The notes under the pieces: generated by a model
The model's database searches: none
Told to the model about the DNA's origin: nothing
The model's input: the letters and a program-made list of their open reading frames with translations, nothing else
In this document: piece by piece, positions 7,801-13,737 of the stretch
Position numbering within the stretch: position 1 is the first letter of the stretch
Layout: each line of letters opens with the position of its first letter
From: Parvibaculum sp.
GTDB taxonomy: Bacteria > Pseudomonadota > Alphaproteobacteria > Parvibaculales > Parvibaculaceae
Assembly: GCA_030649335.1 (NCBI GenBank)
Contig: JAUSLL010000055.1
Location: forward strand, 1-36,568
Reading direction: 5' to 3'
DNA length: 36,568 nt
Program-made: the position numbers and the translations under genes

Positions 7801-8122
7801 GGTTTCGCGCTCATCTTTGGTGCGCCATTGTAGGGGAGCCCGTGGCAAGGGCTTTGGGGGAGCACCGCTAGGGCCAAGATAACCCCCGCAGGGTTAATGA
7901 ATTTCTACCGGTGATGTTTAAATGAGTGTCGATTTTCCACAATTTCGTCCTCTTCGGAGGATTTCTGCAGAAATGACGCTTGCGTCAGCTTTCGCTATTG
8001 CCGACAATTCTGTCAAATTCGACCATCAAAGGGAATCGGGACCGTACTAGCGGCGGAAGCAGGCTATCCAAGACCTGCCCGGAACCGCTGACACCGAATA
8101 ACGCCAAGTTCAGGACATAAAA
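7801..8122. other. Promoter/leader region of the GMC dehydrogenase gene
   Basis: A 322-nt spacer between the divergent PilZ and GMC genes, with no gene visible. Its main content is three chained 14-bp dyads at 7948-7987, annotated separately. AGGA near 8113 is the ribosome binding site for the ATG at 8123. Confidence 0.6.
7948..7987. promoter_or_regulatory. Three phased 14-bp inverted repeats
   Basis: Three perfect dyads follow one another, each sharing one base with the next: TCCTCTTCGGAGGA (7948-7961), ATTTCTGCAGAAAT (7961-7974) and TGACGCTTGCGTCA (7974-7987). Their centres are exactly 13 bp apart. The first could be a UUCG-capped RNA hairpin; the others look more like protein-binding sites. 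They lie 136-175 nt upstream of the GMC dehydrogenase start. Confidence 0.6.
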
Positions 8123-9766
8123 ATGAGTGAGTTCGACTACATCATCATCGGCGCAGGTAGCGCGGGTTGCGTGCTGGCAAACCGTTTGTCAGAAAATCCG
8201 GCAAACAAGGTTTTGCTTCTCGAAGCCGGTGGCAAGGATTCGAGCTTCATGATCCACATGCCGGCAGGCGTCGGCAAGTTGATCGGCACCGACATGGTCA
8301 ATTGGTATTATCATACCGAAGGCCAACCGCATCTGAACAACCGCAAAATGTTCTGGCCGCGCGGCAAGGTGCTCGGTGGTTCATCCTCGATCAACGGCAT
8401 GATTTATATTCGAGGCCATGCGCGCGACTATGACATGTGGCGTCAGATGGGTCTTGAAGGCTGGGGCTTTGCCGATGTGCTGCCCTATTTCCGCAAGTCG
8501 GAAGGCAACCAGAACGGCAGCAGCGCCTTCCACGGCGGCGACGGCCCGCTCGGTGTGTCCAACGCTCAAAAGAGCAATGTGTTGTTCGACGCGTTCGTCG
8601 AAGCTGGCAAGCAAGCCGGTCATCCCTATACGGATGACTTCAACGGACCGCAGCAAGAAGGCATGGGGCCTTATCAGACCACTATCAAGAACAACAAGCG
8701 TTGCAGTGCAGCGGTTGCTTACCTTGTGCCCGCGCTGAAACGCCCCAATCTTACGGTCGAAGTCAACGCGCTGACGCATCGTATTCTGTTTGAAGGCAAG
8801 AAGGCCGTCGGCGTTGAATACAAGCAGGGCGACGAACTCAAGACGGCTAAATCCCGTAAAGAAGTGATCCTGTCAGGCGGTGCGGTCAACAGCCCGCAAG
8901 TGTTGCTGCTCTCCGGCATTGGCCAAGGCGAATATCTGCGTAAGTTCGGCATCGACGTTGTGTCCGATTTGCCGGGCGTCGGTCAGAACCTGCAGGATCA
9001 TCTTGACGCGACAGTCATCAGCGAGTGCAAGCTGCCGATCACTCTGCACAGTCAGATGAACCCCATCCGTCAGATTTTGACGGGTATGCAGTACACGTTC
9101 TTCAAGACGGGTGCGGCGGCTTCGCAGGGTCTTGAATCCGGTGCCTTCCTGAAGTCGCGTCCGGAACTTGAGATGCCTGATTTGCAGATCCATTTCGTGG
9201 CGGCAATGATGCGCGACCATGCCCGCGTGAAGTCGGATCGTCATGGGTTCACGGTTCACGTTTGCCAGCTGCGACCGGAAAGCAAAGGCTTTGTGGCGCT
9301 GAAATCGCTTGATCCGTCGGATCACGCGCTCATTCAGCCGAACTATCTTGCCACTGAAAACGACCGCCGCACGATGCGCGACGGTGTGCGTATTGTCCGC
9401 AACATCCTTGCGCAGCGTGCGATGGATATTTATCGCGGGCCGGAATTCATGCCCGGTGCCGATAAGCAGTCGGATGCTGAAATCGACGCCTGGATCCGCG
9501 AAACGGCCGAGACGATCTATCATCCCGTTGGCACAGCCAAAATGGGTAATGATCCGATGGCCGTCGTGGATGTGAAGTGCAAAGTGCGCGGCGTTGAAGG
9601 CCTGCGCGTTGTCGATGCCTCGGTCATGCCGACACTCGTTGGTGGCAACACCAATGCGCCGACGATCATGATCGCAGAGAAAATCTCGGATGACATTCTG
9701 GGCCGCGCGGCGTTGCCTGCCGAGCATGTGACGATTGCTGAAGATCGTCAGGGTGCCGCTGCCTGA
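8123..9766 (+). CDS. GMC family FAD-dependent alcohol dehydrogenase (AlkJ/BetA-like)
   Basis: A 547-residue glucose-methanol-choline oxidoreductase that oxidises an alcohol to an aldehyde using FAD. The Rossmann motif GAGSAG is at 10-15, followed by the acidic LLLEAGG. GMC signature 1 (GKVLGGSSSINGM) and signature 2 (GAVNSPQVLLLSGIG) are intact. The active-site His is H467 in YHPVGT, and the paired residue is Asn in GNTNAPT (N511). Length and motifs fit the choline dehydrogenase/AlkJ branch, whose members oxidise choline or aliphatic alcohols. With a CYP153-type hydroxylase elsewhere in the window, an aliphatic alcohol is a reasonable guess, not shown. AGGA precedes the ATG. A strong terminator follows 20 nt after the stop. 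Confidence 0.95.
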   Translation: MSEFDYIIIGAGSAGCVLANRLSENPANKVLLLEAGGKDSSFMIHMPAGVGKLIGTDMVNWYYHTEGQPHLNNRKMFWPRGKVLGGSSSINGMIYIRGHARDYDMWRQMGLEGWGFADVLPYFRKSEGNQNGSSAFHGGDGPLGVSNAQKSNVLFDAFVEAGKQAGHPYTDDFNGPQQEGMGPYQTTIKNNKRCSAAVAYLVPALKRPNLTVEVNALTHRILFEGKKAVGVEYKQGDELKTAKSRKEVILSGGAVNSPQVLLLSGIGQGEYLRKFGIDVVSDLPGVGQNLQDHLDATVISECKLPITLHSQMNPIRQILTGMQYTFFKTGAAASQGLESGAFLKSRPELEMPDLQIHFVAAMMRDHARVKSDRHGFTVHVCQLRPESKGFVALKSLDPSDHALIQPNYLATENDRRTMRDGVRIVRNILAQRAMDIYRGPEFMPGADKQSDAEIDAWIRETAETIYHPVGTAKMGNDPMAVVDVKCKVRGVEGLRVVDASVMPTLVGGNTNAPTIMIAEKISDDILGRAALPAEHVTIAEDRQGAAA

Positions 9767-9785
9767 ATCTGAGTTTCTGAAAACG

Positions 9786-9821
9786 AAAGGGCCGGTCTCC
9801 ATAACGGAGCCCGGCCCTTTT
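9786..9821 (+). terminator. Bidirectional Rho-independent terminator
   Basis: A near-perfect stem, AAAGGGCCGG-T-CTCC / GGAG-C-CCGGCCCTTT with a 5-nt loop, is followed by TTTT on the plus strand and by CGTTTT on the minus strand. It separates the convergent GMC dehydrogenase and PAS_5 genes and can serve both. Confidence 0.9.
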
Positions 9822-9853
9822 GCTTTGCGGGGTGCAGCCGCAGATAAATTTGG

Positions 9854-10516
9854 TTATTCGCTCGACAAAAGGGCGTTTTTGACGAGCCGCAGGTAGGAGC
9901 GCTCGCTGCGAAGGGGCGCGCGACGCGAGGCGAGGCTCGACACATGGACAGGCAAAACGAGCGGGCGGGCGCGCTGCGGATTGCGCCGGGCGGGCTCGGC
10001 GGCACGTTCGCGCTTGGGCATGCGTTCGGGATCGAGGACTTGAAGGCGGTCAATCCACTGGCGGGCGAACAGATGGTCACCGATCCAGGGAAATTCATCG
10101 ACGGGCACTGCCGCACCGAGAACACGGGTGATGACGCCATTGTCCTGCGCGAGCGGCAGCAGGATCATTTCAAAAGTTGCTTCGCGCTGCTGGGCGGTGC
10201 TGGCGGTGTATTCGACAAGCGAGACAGAAGCATTGCGCGTCACTTCGTCGAGCGCCTGCTTGATGCTGCCGAGGCAATCTTCCTGCCACATTGAAAGCAG
10301 GTTGTGGTTGCGGAATTCCATGCCGTAGATGCTGCAAAGGCCAGTGCCAGCGAGGCGGAAGCGGAAGCTCGCATCATTCTCGCGCTCAAGGATGAAGACA
10401 TACGGCAGAATGTTACGGATCTCACCGGGCTGGATTTCGCTACGCATGGGCGCAGGGCGACCGTCGCGTTTGGTGTTCCAATAGTCGAACAGCGATTGGA
10501 TTGTCTTATGTTTCAT
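9854..10516 (-). CDS. PAS_5-type PAS domain protein
   Basis: About 220 residues. Residues about 1-150 match the alphaproteobacterial PAS_5 family: an FDYWNTKRDGRPAPMRSEIQPGEI opening, ILPYVFILERE, then FRFRLAGTGLCSIYGMEF, and finally a FPWIGD turn. It has no HTH, kinase or cyclase domain, so it is a single-PAS cytoplasmic protein; related alphaproteobacterial single-PAS proteins are signalling accessories. The C-terminal 60 residues are Arg-rich and look disordered. The ATG at 10516 is preferred over a TTG at 10537. Two hairpins upstream (10539-10556 and 10564-10588) lie in the probable leader. Confidence 0.85.
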   Translation of the reverse strand: MKHKTIQSLFDYWNTKRDGRPAPMRSEIQPGEIRNILPYVFILERENDASFRFRLAGTGLCSIYGMEFRNHNLLSMWQEDCLGSIKQALDEVTRNASVSLVEYTASTAQQREATFEMILLPLAQDNGVITRVLGAAVPVDEFPWIGDHLFARQWIDRLQVLDPERMPKRERAAEPARRNPQRARPLVLPVHVSSLASRRAPLRSERSYLRLVKNALLSSE

Positions 10517-11013
10517 ATCACTCAACCCCAAACCCAAACCCGGACATACTTCCGGGCGTTACTCCGCGGTTGAACTGCACCACCGCGGGAATGTGACTTT
10601 GTTCATTTCGGAGCGTCCCAAATCGGAGCGGCTCTTTTATGAACGAACCGGATGCCTTGCGTTTCGAAGCGATACGAATGGGCCAAGGCGACCGGCTATG
10701 AGCCTGTTAGAGCAGAAAGCGTGCCAGCGCTCCGTCGAAGTGGGCGCAAAGGGCATCACGAAGGAAACGGCCCCATTATTGTGGGGACAACGGGCTTAAG
10801 CGCGGGAAATTAACTCCAAATTGACCATGTTTTGTGCCGTAACGGGCCAAAGGCGCTTTGAAACGCGGCACGAAAGCTGCGGGAGAGGGAGGGCGCCATC
10901 CCGAGTTGATCTGATTCTTAACGCGGCATGGCTTCTGCAATAGACGGGTAAGCACCGCCGTTGGTGCACCAGATTGGGTCCAAACACAGCATTCGCGGAC
11001 CGGGAGAAACAAG
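10517..11013. other. Intergenic region between PAS_5 and Asn-rich protein genes
   Basis: About 500 nt with divergent promoters but no convincing gene. On the PAS_5 side are two perfect hairpins: CCCGGA/TCCGGG (10539-10556) and CCGCGGT/ACCGCGG (10564-10588). Next to the first is a short CCCAAA-type repeat. A 68-codon frame from GTG at 10593 has no family resemblance or good ribosome binding site and is not called. GGGAGAA at about 11001 is the ribosome binding site of the downstream gene. Confidence 0.5.
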
Positions 11014-12054
11014 ATGAAACATAAAGCCCCCCTCATCTCGACATTCGCGCTCACGCTCGCCGTGGGTTTTGGCGTCCTTGCCTTCAGCGGCACATCGGCA
11101 CTGGCCGGTAGCGGCCATGGCGGCGGATATACGCCGCCCGAAGAAGATTGTGGTTGTGAAGCCCCGCCGCCGCCGCCGCCGCCGGAAGAAGATTGCGGCT
11201 GTGAACCAGATGGCGACGATCATGGCCATGACGGTAAGGGTGTGAAGAACTGGAATTGGAACAAGAACCACAACGAGAATACCAACACGAACACCAATAC
11301 CAATACGAACACCAATACAAATACGAACACGAATACCAACACGAACAACAACAACAACAACGTTGTCGTTAATGTGAACGTGGACTCGAACTCGACATCA
11401 AGCGCCAGTGCGACAGCGGCTGCCAATGCGGTAGCCAATTCCAATCTGGTCAATTCGGTGGCGAATAATTCGTCCAGCAGTGCCGCCGGTGCGGCGGCCA
11501 GCCGGTCGGGTGGTTCGGGCTTTGGTATTGGCAACGGCAACGGCAGCGGTGGCGGCGGTGGCAGCTATTACGTGGCCGCACCGGCTCCCATGTCGATGGG
11601 TGCACTCAATGTGGTGGTGCGTGAACGCACTGTCGAACGCAAGCCGGTACGTGGTGTTTGCGTCAGCGCCAAGGGTCTTGAAGAAGTGGCTCGTTATTCG
11701 ACACAGCTGCGTGAACTTTCACCGCGTGACGAAACCGAAGTGTTCCATTGCTCCTCCGGCGACATGCTGGTCGTTACGATCGGGCGCATGGTTGGCTCGG
11801 GTGGTCAGAGCTTTGCCAACTACGACGGCGGCTATGTGATCGAATGCCACGAAGGCGAAGCACTGCGTATCGGTGCCAATGGTCTGGCCTGCACGCCGAC
11901 GCAGTCACGCTTGTCACGCAACGATGCCCGCGACGCAGGTCGCACGGGCTACGCGGAAGTGTTCATCCGCAAGTCGGGCAGCAGCGCAACCTCTGACAAT
12001 TCGATCAACACCGGTGCCGCCATGGCAACCTACAGCGGTGGCGTCGGCTACTAA
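11014..12054 (+). CDS. Secreted Asn/Thr-repeat protein of unknown function
   Basis: A 346-residue exported protein whose family I do not recognise. A clear Sec signal peptide ends near ALA-GS (31/32). Two copies of PPEEDCGCE (41-49 and 56-64) flank a polyproline run, giving paired Cys-Gly-Cys motifs. Next come an acidic/His-rich stretch, eleven Asn-Thr dipeptides and six Asn, then VVVNVNV and a Ser/Ala/Asn-rich region to about 165, then a Gly-rich linker. The C-terminal 140 residues look globular, with four spaced cysteines (GVCVSA, VFHCSS, VIECHE, LACTPT) suggesting disulfides. A surface or fibre-like protein is likely. A CsgG-like secretion lipoprotein is encoded 1.7 kb away on the other strand, a possible but unproven partner. 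GGGAGAA precedes the ATG, and a strong terminator follows. Confidence 0.88.
   Translation: MKHKAPLISTFALTLAVGFGVLAFSGTSALAGSGHGGGYTPPEEDCGCEAPPPPPPPEEDCGCEPDGDDHGHDGKGVKNWNWNKNHNENTNTNTNTNTNTNTNTNTNTNTNNNNNNVVVNVNVDSNSTSSASATAAANAVANSNLVNSVANNSSSSAAGAAASRSGGSGFGIGNGNGSGGGGGSYYVAAPAPMSMGALNVVVRERTVERKPVRGVCVSAKGLEEVARYSTQLRELSPRDETEVFHCSSGDMLVVTIGRMVGSGGQSFANYDGGYVIECHEGEALRIGANGLACTPTQSRLSRNDARDAGRTGYAEVFIRKSGSSATSDNSINTGAAMATYSGGVGY
11278..11361 (+). repeat. Asn-Thr codon repeat tract
   Basis: Eleven tandem Asn-Thr codon pairs (11278-11343) are followed by six AAC codons (11344-11361). The Asn-Thr part mixes AAT/AAC with ACC/ACG/ACA, so it is conserved at protein level rather than being a fresh slippage product. 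The poly-AAC part is uniform and could still slip in frame. Confidence 0.9.
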
Positions 12055-12083
12055 ACCTATCGGGCGGGCTTCTGCGAAGCGGA

Positions 12084-12112
12084 ACGGGGAGGGCGAAAGC
12101 TCTCCCCGTTTT
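12084..12112 (+). terminator. Terminator of the Asn/Thr-repeat protein gene
   Basis: An 11-bp stem with one G-U pair (ACGGGGAGGGC / GCTCTCCCCGT) is capped by a GAAA tetraloop and followed by TTTTCG. It lies 30 nt after the stop codon. Confidence 0.92.
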
Positions 12113-12158
12113 CGTATGTGGCTGGACAAGCGCTGCGCCAATACTTACCTATGTGGAC

Positions 12159-12208
12159 GTCGGGACGTCCCGACACATTCTGCAACATCAGACGAGGACG
12201 GCCTCGTC
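12159..12208 (+). ncRNA. Guanidine-II (mini-ykkC) riboswitch-like RNA
   Basis: Two hairpins precede a Gdx/SugE gene in the mini-ykkC arrangement. P1 is GUCGGG-ACGU-CCCGAC (12159-12174) and P2 is GACGAGG-ACGG-CCUCGUC (12191-12208), joined by a 16-nt linker. The Shine-Dalgarno AGGAA lies 12 nt after P2. The class is defined by two small hairpins with ACGR loops that dimerise through their loops and bind guanidinium. P2 fits exactly; the P1 loop ends in U instead of a purine. P1 can also refold as GGACGU-CGGG-ACGUCC (12155-12170). The downstream gene is a known target class, which strongly supports the call. Confidence 0.78.
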
Positions 12209-12232
12209 GCATTTCCGAACAGGAATTGCGAT

Positions 12233-12550
12233 ATGGCATGGATTTATCTGGCGATAGCGGCAGTCATCGAAGTGATCTGGGCGGCGAGCCTCAAAGCCAG
12301 TGACGGTTTTACCAAACCGCATTTTGTTGCCGTTATGCTGGTAGCGATGCTGGCGACGAGCTGGTTGTTGGCGATGGCGACGCGGCATCTGCCTTTGGGT
12401 GTAGCTTACGCCGTTTGGACGGGTGCAGGCATTGTTGGTTCGTTGCTCGTCGGCTGGCTCGTCTATGGTGAAACGCTGGATACCGCCCGCATGATCGCAG
12501 TCGTATTGATTGCGGCAGGTGTCGTAATCCTCAAATGCGCGCCCGCCTGA
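12233..12550 (+). CDS. gdx: SMR-family guanidinium exporter (Gdx/SugE type)
   Basis: A 105-residue small multidrug resistance protein with four membrane helices, working as an antiparallel dimer that exchanges protons for guanidinium across the inner membrane. The essential E13 (AVIEVIWA), W16, Y59 and W62 (AYAVWTGAGIVG) are present. KASDGFTK after helix 1 and VWTGAGIVG place it with Gdx/SugE rather than EmrE. The ATG at 12233 follows AGGAA; upstream codons in frame belong to the RNA leader. The mini-ykkC-like RNA directly upstream predicts induction by guanidine. A perfect 10-bp inverted repeat lies 44 nt after the stop. Confidence 0.93.
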   Translation: MAWIYLAIAAVIEVIWAASLKASDGFTKPHFVAVMLVAMLATSWLLAMATRHLPLGVAYAVWTGAGIVGSLLVGWLVYGETLDTARMIAVVLIAAGVVILKCAPA

Positions 12551-12774
12551 TTTGCGTCAACATTTCTGACCTATCAGTGCAAACATGCACCACACACGGA
12601 TGTAAAAACATCCGTGTCAAGATTTCTGCTTGGCAAATATTTATGGCAGGCGTATGAGAGCGGCATGACAAACACAGTGCAAACATCAACCAAGCGTTTT
12701 GAAGGTAACTCGTACCCCACGGGGCCGGGTCGAACTCGCTCGCGCTGAATTGCGCATATGCGTTTGACGATCAG
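12551..12774. other. Intergenic region with inverted and direct repeats
   Basis: A perfect hairpin, ACACGGATGT-AAAA-ACATCCGTGT (12594-12617), follows the gdx gene and may stabilise or end its transcript, though no U-tract follows. The 12-mer CAGTGCAAACAT occurs at 12575-12586 and again exactly 100 bp later at 12675-12686. No gene is visible. Confidence 0.55.
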
Positions 12775-12817
12775 GAGCCCCACCAAATCGGATGGGGCTC
12801 TTGTCGTTTGGAGCCCC
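12775..12817 (+). promoter_or_regulatory. Competing-hairpin element (attenuator-like)
   Basis: Three arms alternate: GAGCCCC (12775-12781), GGGGCTC (12794-12800) and GAGCCCC (12811-12817). The middle arm can pair with either neighbour. The first pairing is followed by TTGTCGTTTG, a weak U-rich tract; the second uses that tract as its loop. Such mutually exclusive helices are typical of attenuators or switches. It lies 39 nt upstream of a 19-codon ORF. Confidence 0.5.
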
Positions 12818-12855
12818 TGAAGGTGATTTCGTCAAAGATAAACCGGAGGTCCACT

Positions 12856-12915
12856 ATGAATACATCACCCGCTTCTTTTGTGTCGCCGTATGACGGTGGC
12901 GTGCAAAAGCCCTGA
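12856..12915 (+). CDS. Possible 19-residue small protein or leader peptide
   Basis: ATG to TGA encodes MNTSPASFVSPYDGGVQKP. A consensus GGAGG lies at 12845-12849 with ideal spacing, the best ribosome binding site in this region. The peptide is polar, with no membrane segment and no run of one regulatory amino acid. It follows the competing-hairpin element and precedes a small membrane-protein gene by 150 nt, so it may be a leader peptide. The strong ribosome site is the only real evidence. Confidence 0.4.
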   Translation: MNTSPASFVSPYDGGVQKP

Positions 12916-13065
12916 GCCACAAGCATTTTCCGGCTCTGAGCTTTAAAGCGCGCCTCCCTGAGGCCGACATCTAACTGATCACGACAGATTTTTCTGCGGA
13001 GATGAACGGACGCGCTTTTTGGTGCGGCACCGAAGGGATCTCTGCATCCTTGAGGGAGACGAATT

Positions 13066-13449
13066 ATGATTATGATACCGGCCGCCACGCTGAGGTGGAG
13101 CTTGCAAAACGGACGCAGCCTCGGTGTCGGTGCGGCGTTTGTCGGCGTACTGGTCTTGCGCGCGAATGGCGAGGCAACGTTTGATCTGCTGACATTCTTG
13201 GCGGCGCTTCTGCCTGCTATCGAAGTGGTGATGATTGCGGCGACTGCCGCTTTCTACTTCGACAGTGTGGACGAAGAGGGCGGCGCCGAGACAACACATG
13301 ACACGCAGAAAGGGCATGGCGTGGAAGCAATGATCGCCTGGTTCGTCATCGTCTTCGCGCTGACATGGGGCAACATTGCGCTCGTGCGGGTGAGCATCGA
13401 CGCCTATACGGCGCTCGGTGTACCTCCTGCTTGGGATGTGATGCCCTGA
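13066..13449 (+). CDS. Small membrane protein of unknown function
   Basis: A 127-residue protein with three hydrophobic stretches: a weak one near the N-terminus (VGAAFVGVLVL), a clear helix at about 40-64 (LTFLAALLPAIEVVMIAATAAFYF) and another at about 88-108 (AMIAWFVIVFALTWGNIALV). An acidic/Thr/His-rich loop (SVDEEGGAETTHDTQKGH) joins the last two. I do not recognise the family. GGGAGA lies 7 nt before the ATG. The 150-nt spacer upstream may be leader RNA from the preceding small ORF. A 14-bp hairpin follows the stop codon. Confidence 0.75.
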   Translation: MIMIPAATLRWSLQNGRSLGVGAAFVGVLVLRANGEATFDLLTFLAALLPAIEVVMIAATAAFYFDSVDEEGGAETTHDTQKGHGVEAMIAWFVIVFALTWGNIALVRVSIDAYTALGVPPAWDVMP

Positions 13450-13454
13450 ACGAG

Positions 13455-13487
13455 AGGCGGGGAGGATCCGTGATCCTTCCCGCCTTT
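13455..13487 (+). terminator. Hairpin terminator after the small membrane protein gene
   Basis: A 14-bp stem with one G-U pair, AGGCGGGGAGGATC / GATCCTTCCCGCCT and a 3-nt loop, starts 5 nt after the stop codon. Only TTT follows, so it may be a weak intrinsic terminator or an mRNA-end stabiliser. Confidence 0.65.
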
Positions 13488-13562
13488 GAAGAGAGTATGG
13501 GGAGAACTGAAAGCTCTCCGGTCCTTTGAACAGAAAAAAGGGGAGAGCTGAAAGCTCTCCCC
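13483..13562. repeat. Tandem duplication of a hairpin unit (about 40 bp)
   Basis: Two adjacent units each start with CCTTTGAA (13483 and 13523) and contain GGGGAGARCTGAAAGCTCTCC (the R is A or G). The second copy is a perfect 10-bp hairpin; the first has one A-C mismatch. The hairpin parts match at 20 of 21 bases. A similar GGGGAG/CTCCCC hairpin ends the Asn/Thr-repeat gene at 12084. Confidence 0.75.
13534..13562 (-). terminator. Strong terminator for the CsgG-like gene (minus strand)
   Basis: On the minus strand GGGGAGAGCT-TTC-AGCTCTCCCC is followed directly by TTTTTTCTG, an ideal intrinsic terminator. It lies about 175 nt beyond the stop codon of the CsgG-like gene. Confidence 0.88.
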
Positions 13563-13737
13563 GGAGTTTGTAGTGCCGAACCGCTTTGGGTGCCCCCCGT
13601 GGGCGGTTCGGTCCTGTCCGATATAGCCCGGACAGCAGCTCTCAAGACCCGGTTTGCACCGGTGGCAACCTGAGGGGTGGAGCTGATGGTGTGGTGTTGT
13701 TAGCCGCACCATCAGCGAATTGGGTATTGGGATTTTG
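13563..13737 (-). other. Hairpin-rich 3' region of the CsgG-like transcript, possible small RNA
   Basis: Between the CsgG-like stop and its terminator are four stems: GCTGATGGTG/CACCATCAGC (13682-13716), CCGGT/ACCGG (13650-13663), CTGTCCG/CGGACAG (13614-13635) and CCGAACCGC/GCGGTTCGG (13576-13611). This could be a structured 3'UTR or a separate small RNA using the downstream terminator. It matches no RNA family I can name: SRP RNA, RNase P RNA and tmRNA hallmarks are absent. Confidence 0.4.

Noticed and set aside
8873..9802. 309-codon minus-strand frame opposite the GMC dehydrogenase
   Set aside because: Antisense to a gene with all GMC motifs intact; His/Arg-rich shadow that also crosses a strong terminator.
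10524..10543. CCCAAA-type short repeat resembling telomeric sequence
   Set aside because: Only about three units in a bacterial gene leader; chance or local slippage is sufficient.
10593..10799. 68-codon plus-strand frame in the PAS_5/Asn-rich spacer
   Set aside because: GTG start without a good ribosome site, no domain, and composition unlike neighbouring genes.
12700..12760. Sequence resembling a tRNA T-arm (GGGTCGAACTCG)
   Set aside because: No matching acceptor, D or anticodon stems could be formed around it.
13563..13737. Possible SRP RNA, 6S RNA or RNase P RNA
   Set aside because: The hairpin series lacks the conserved core motifs of these RNAs; kept only as an unnamed structured region.
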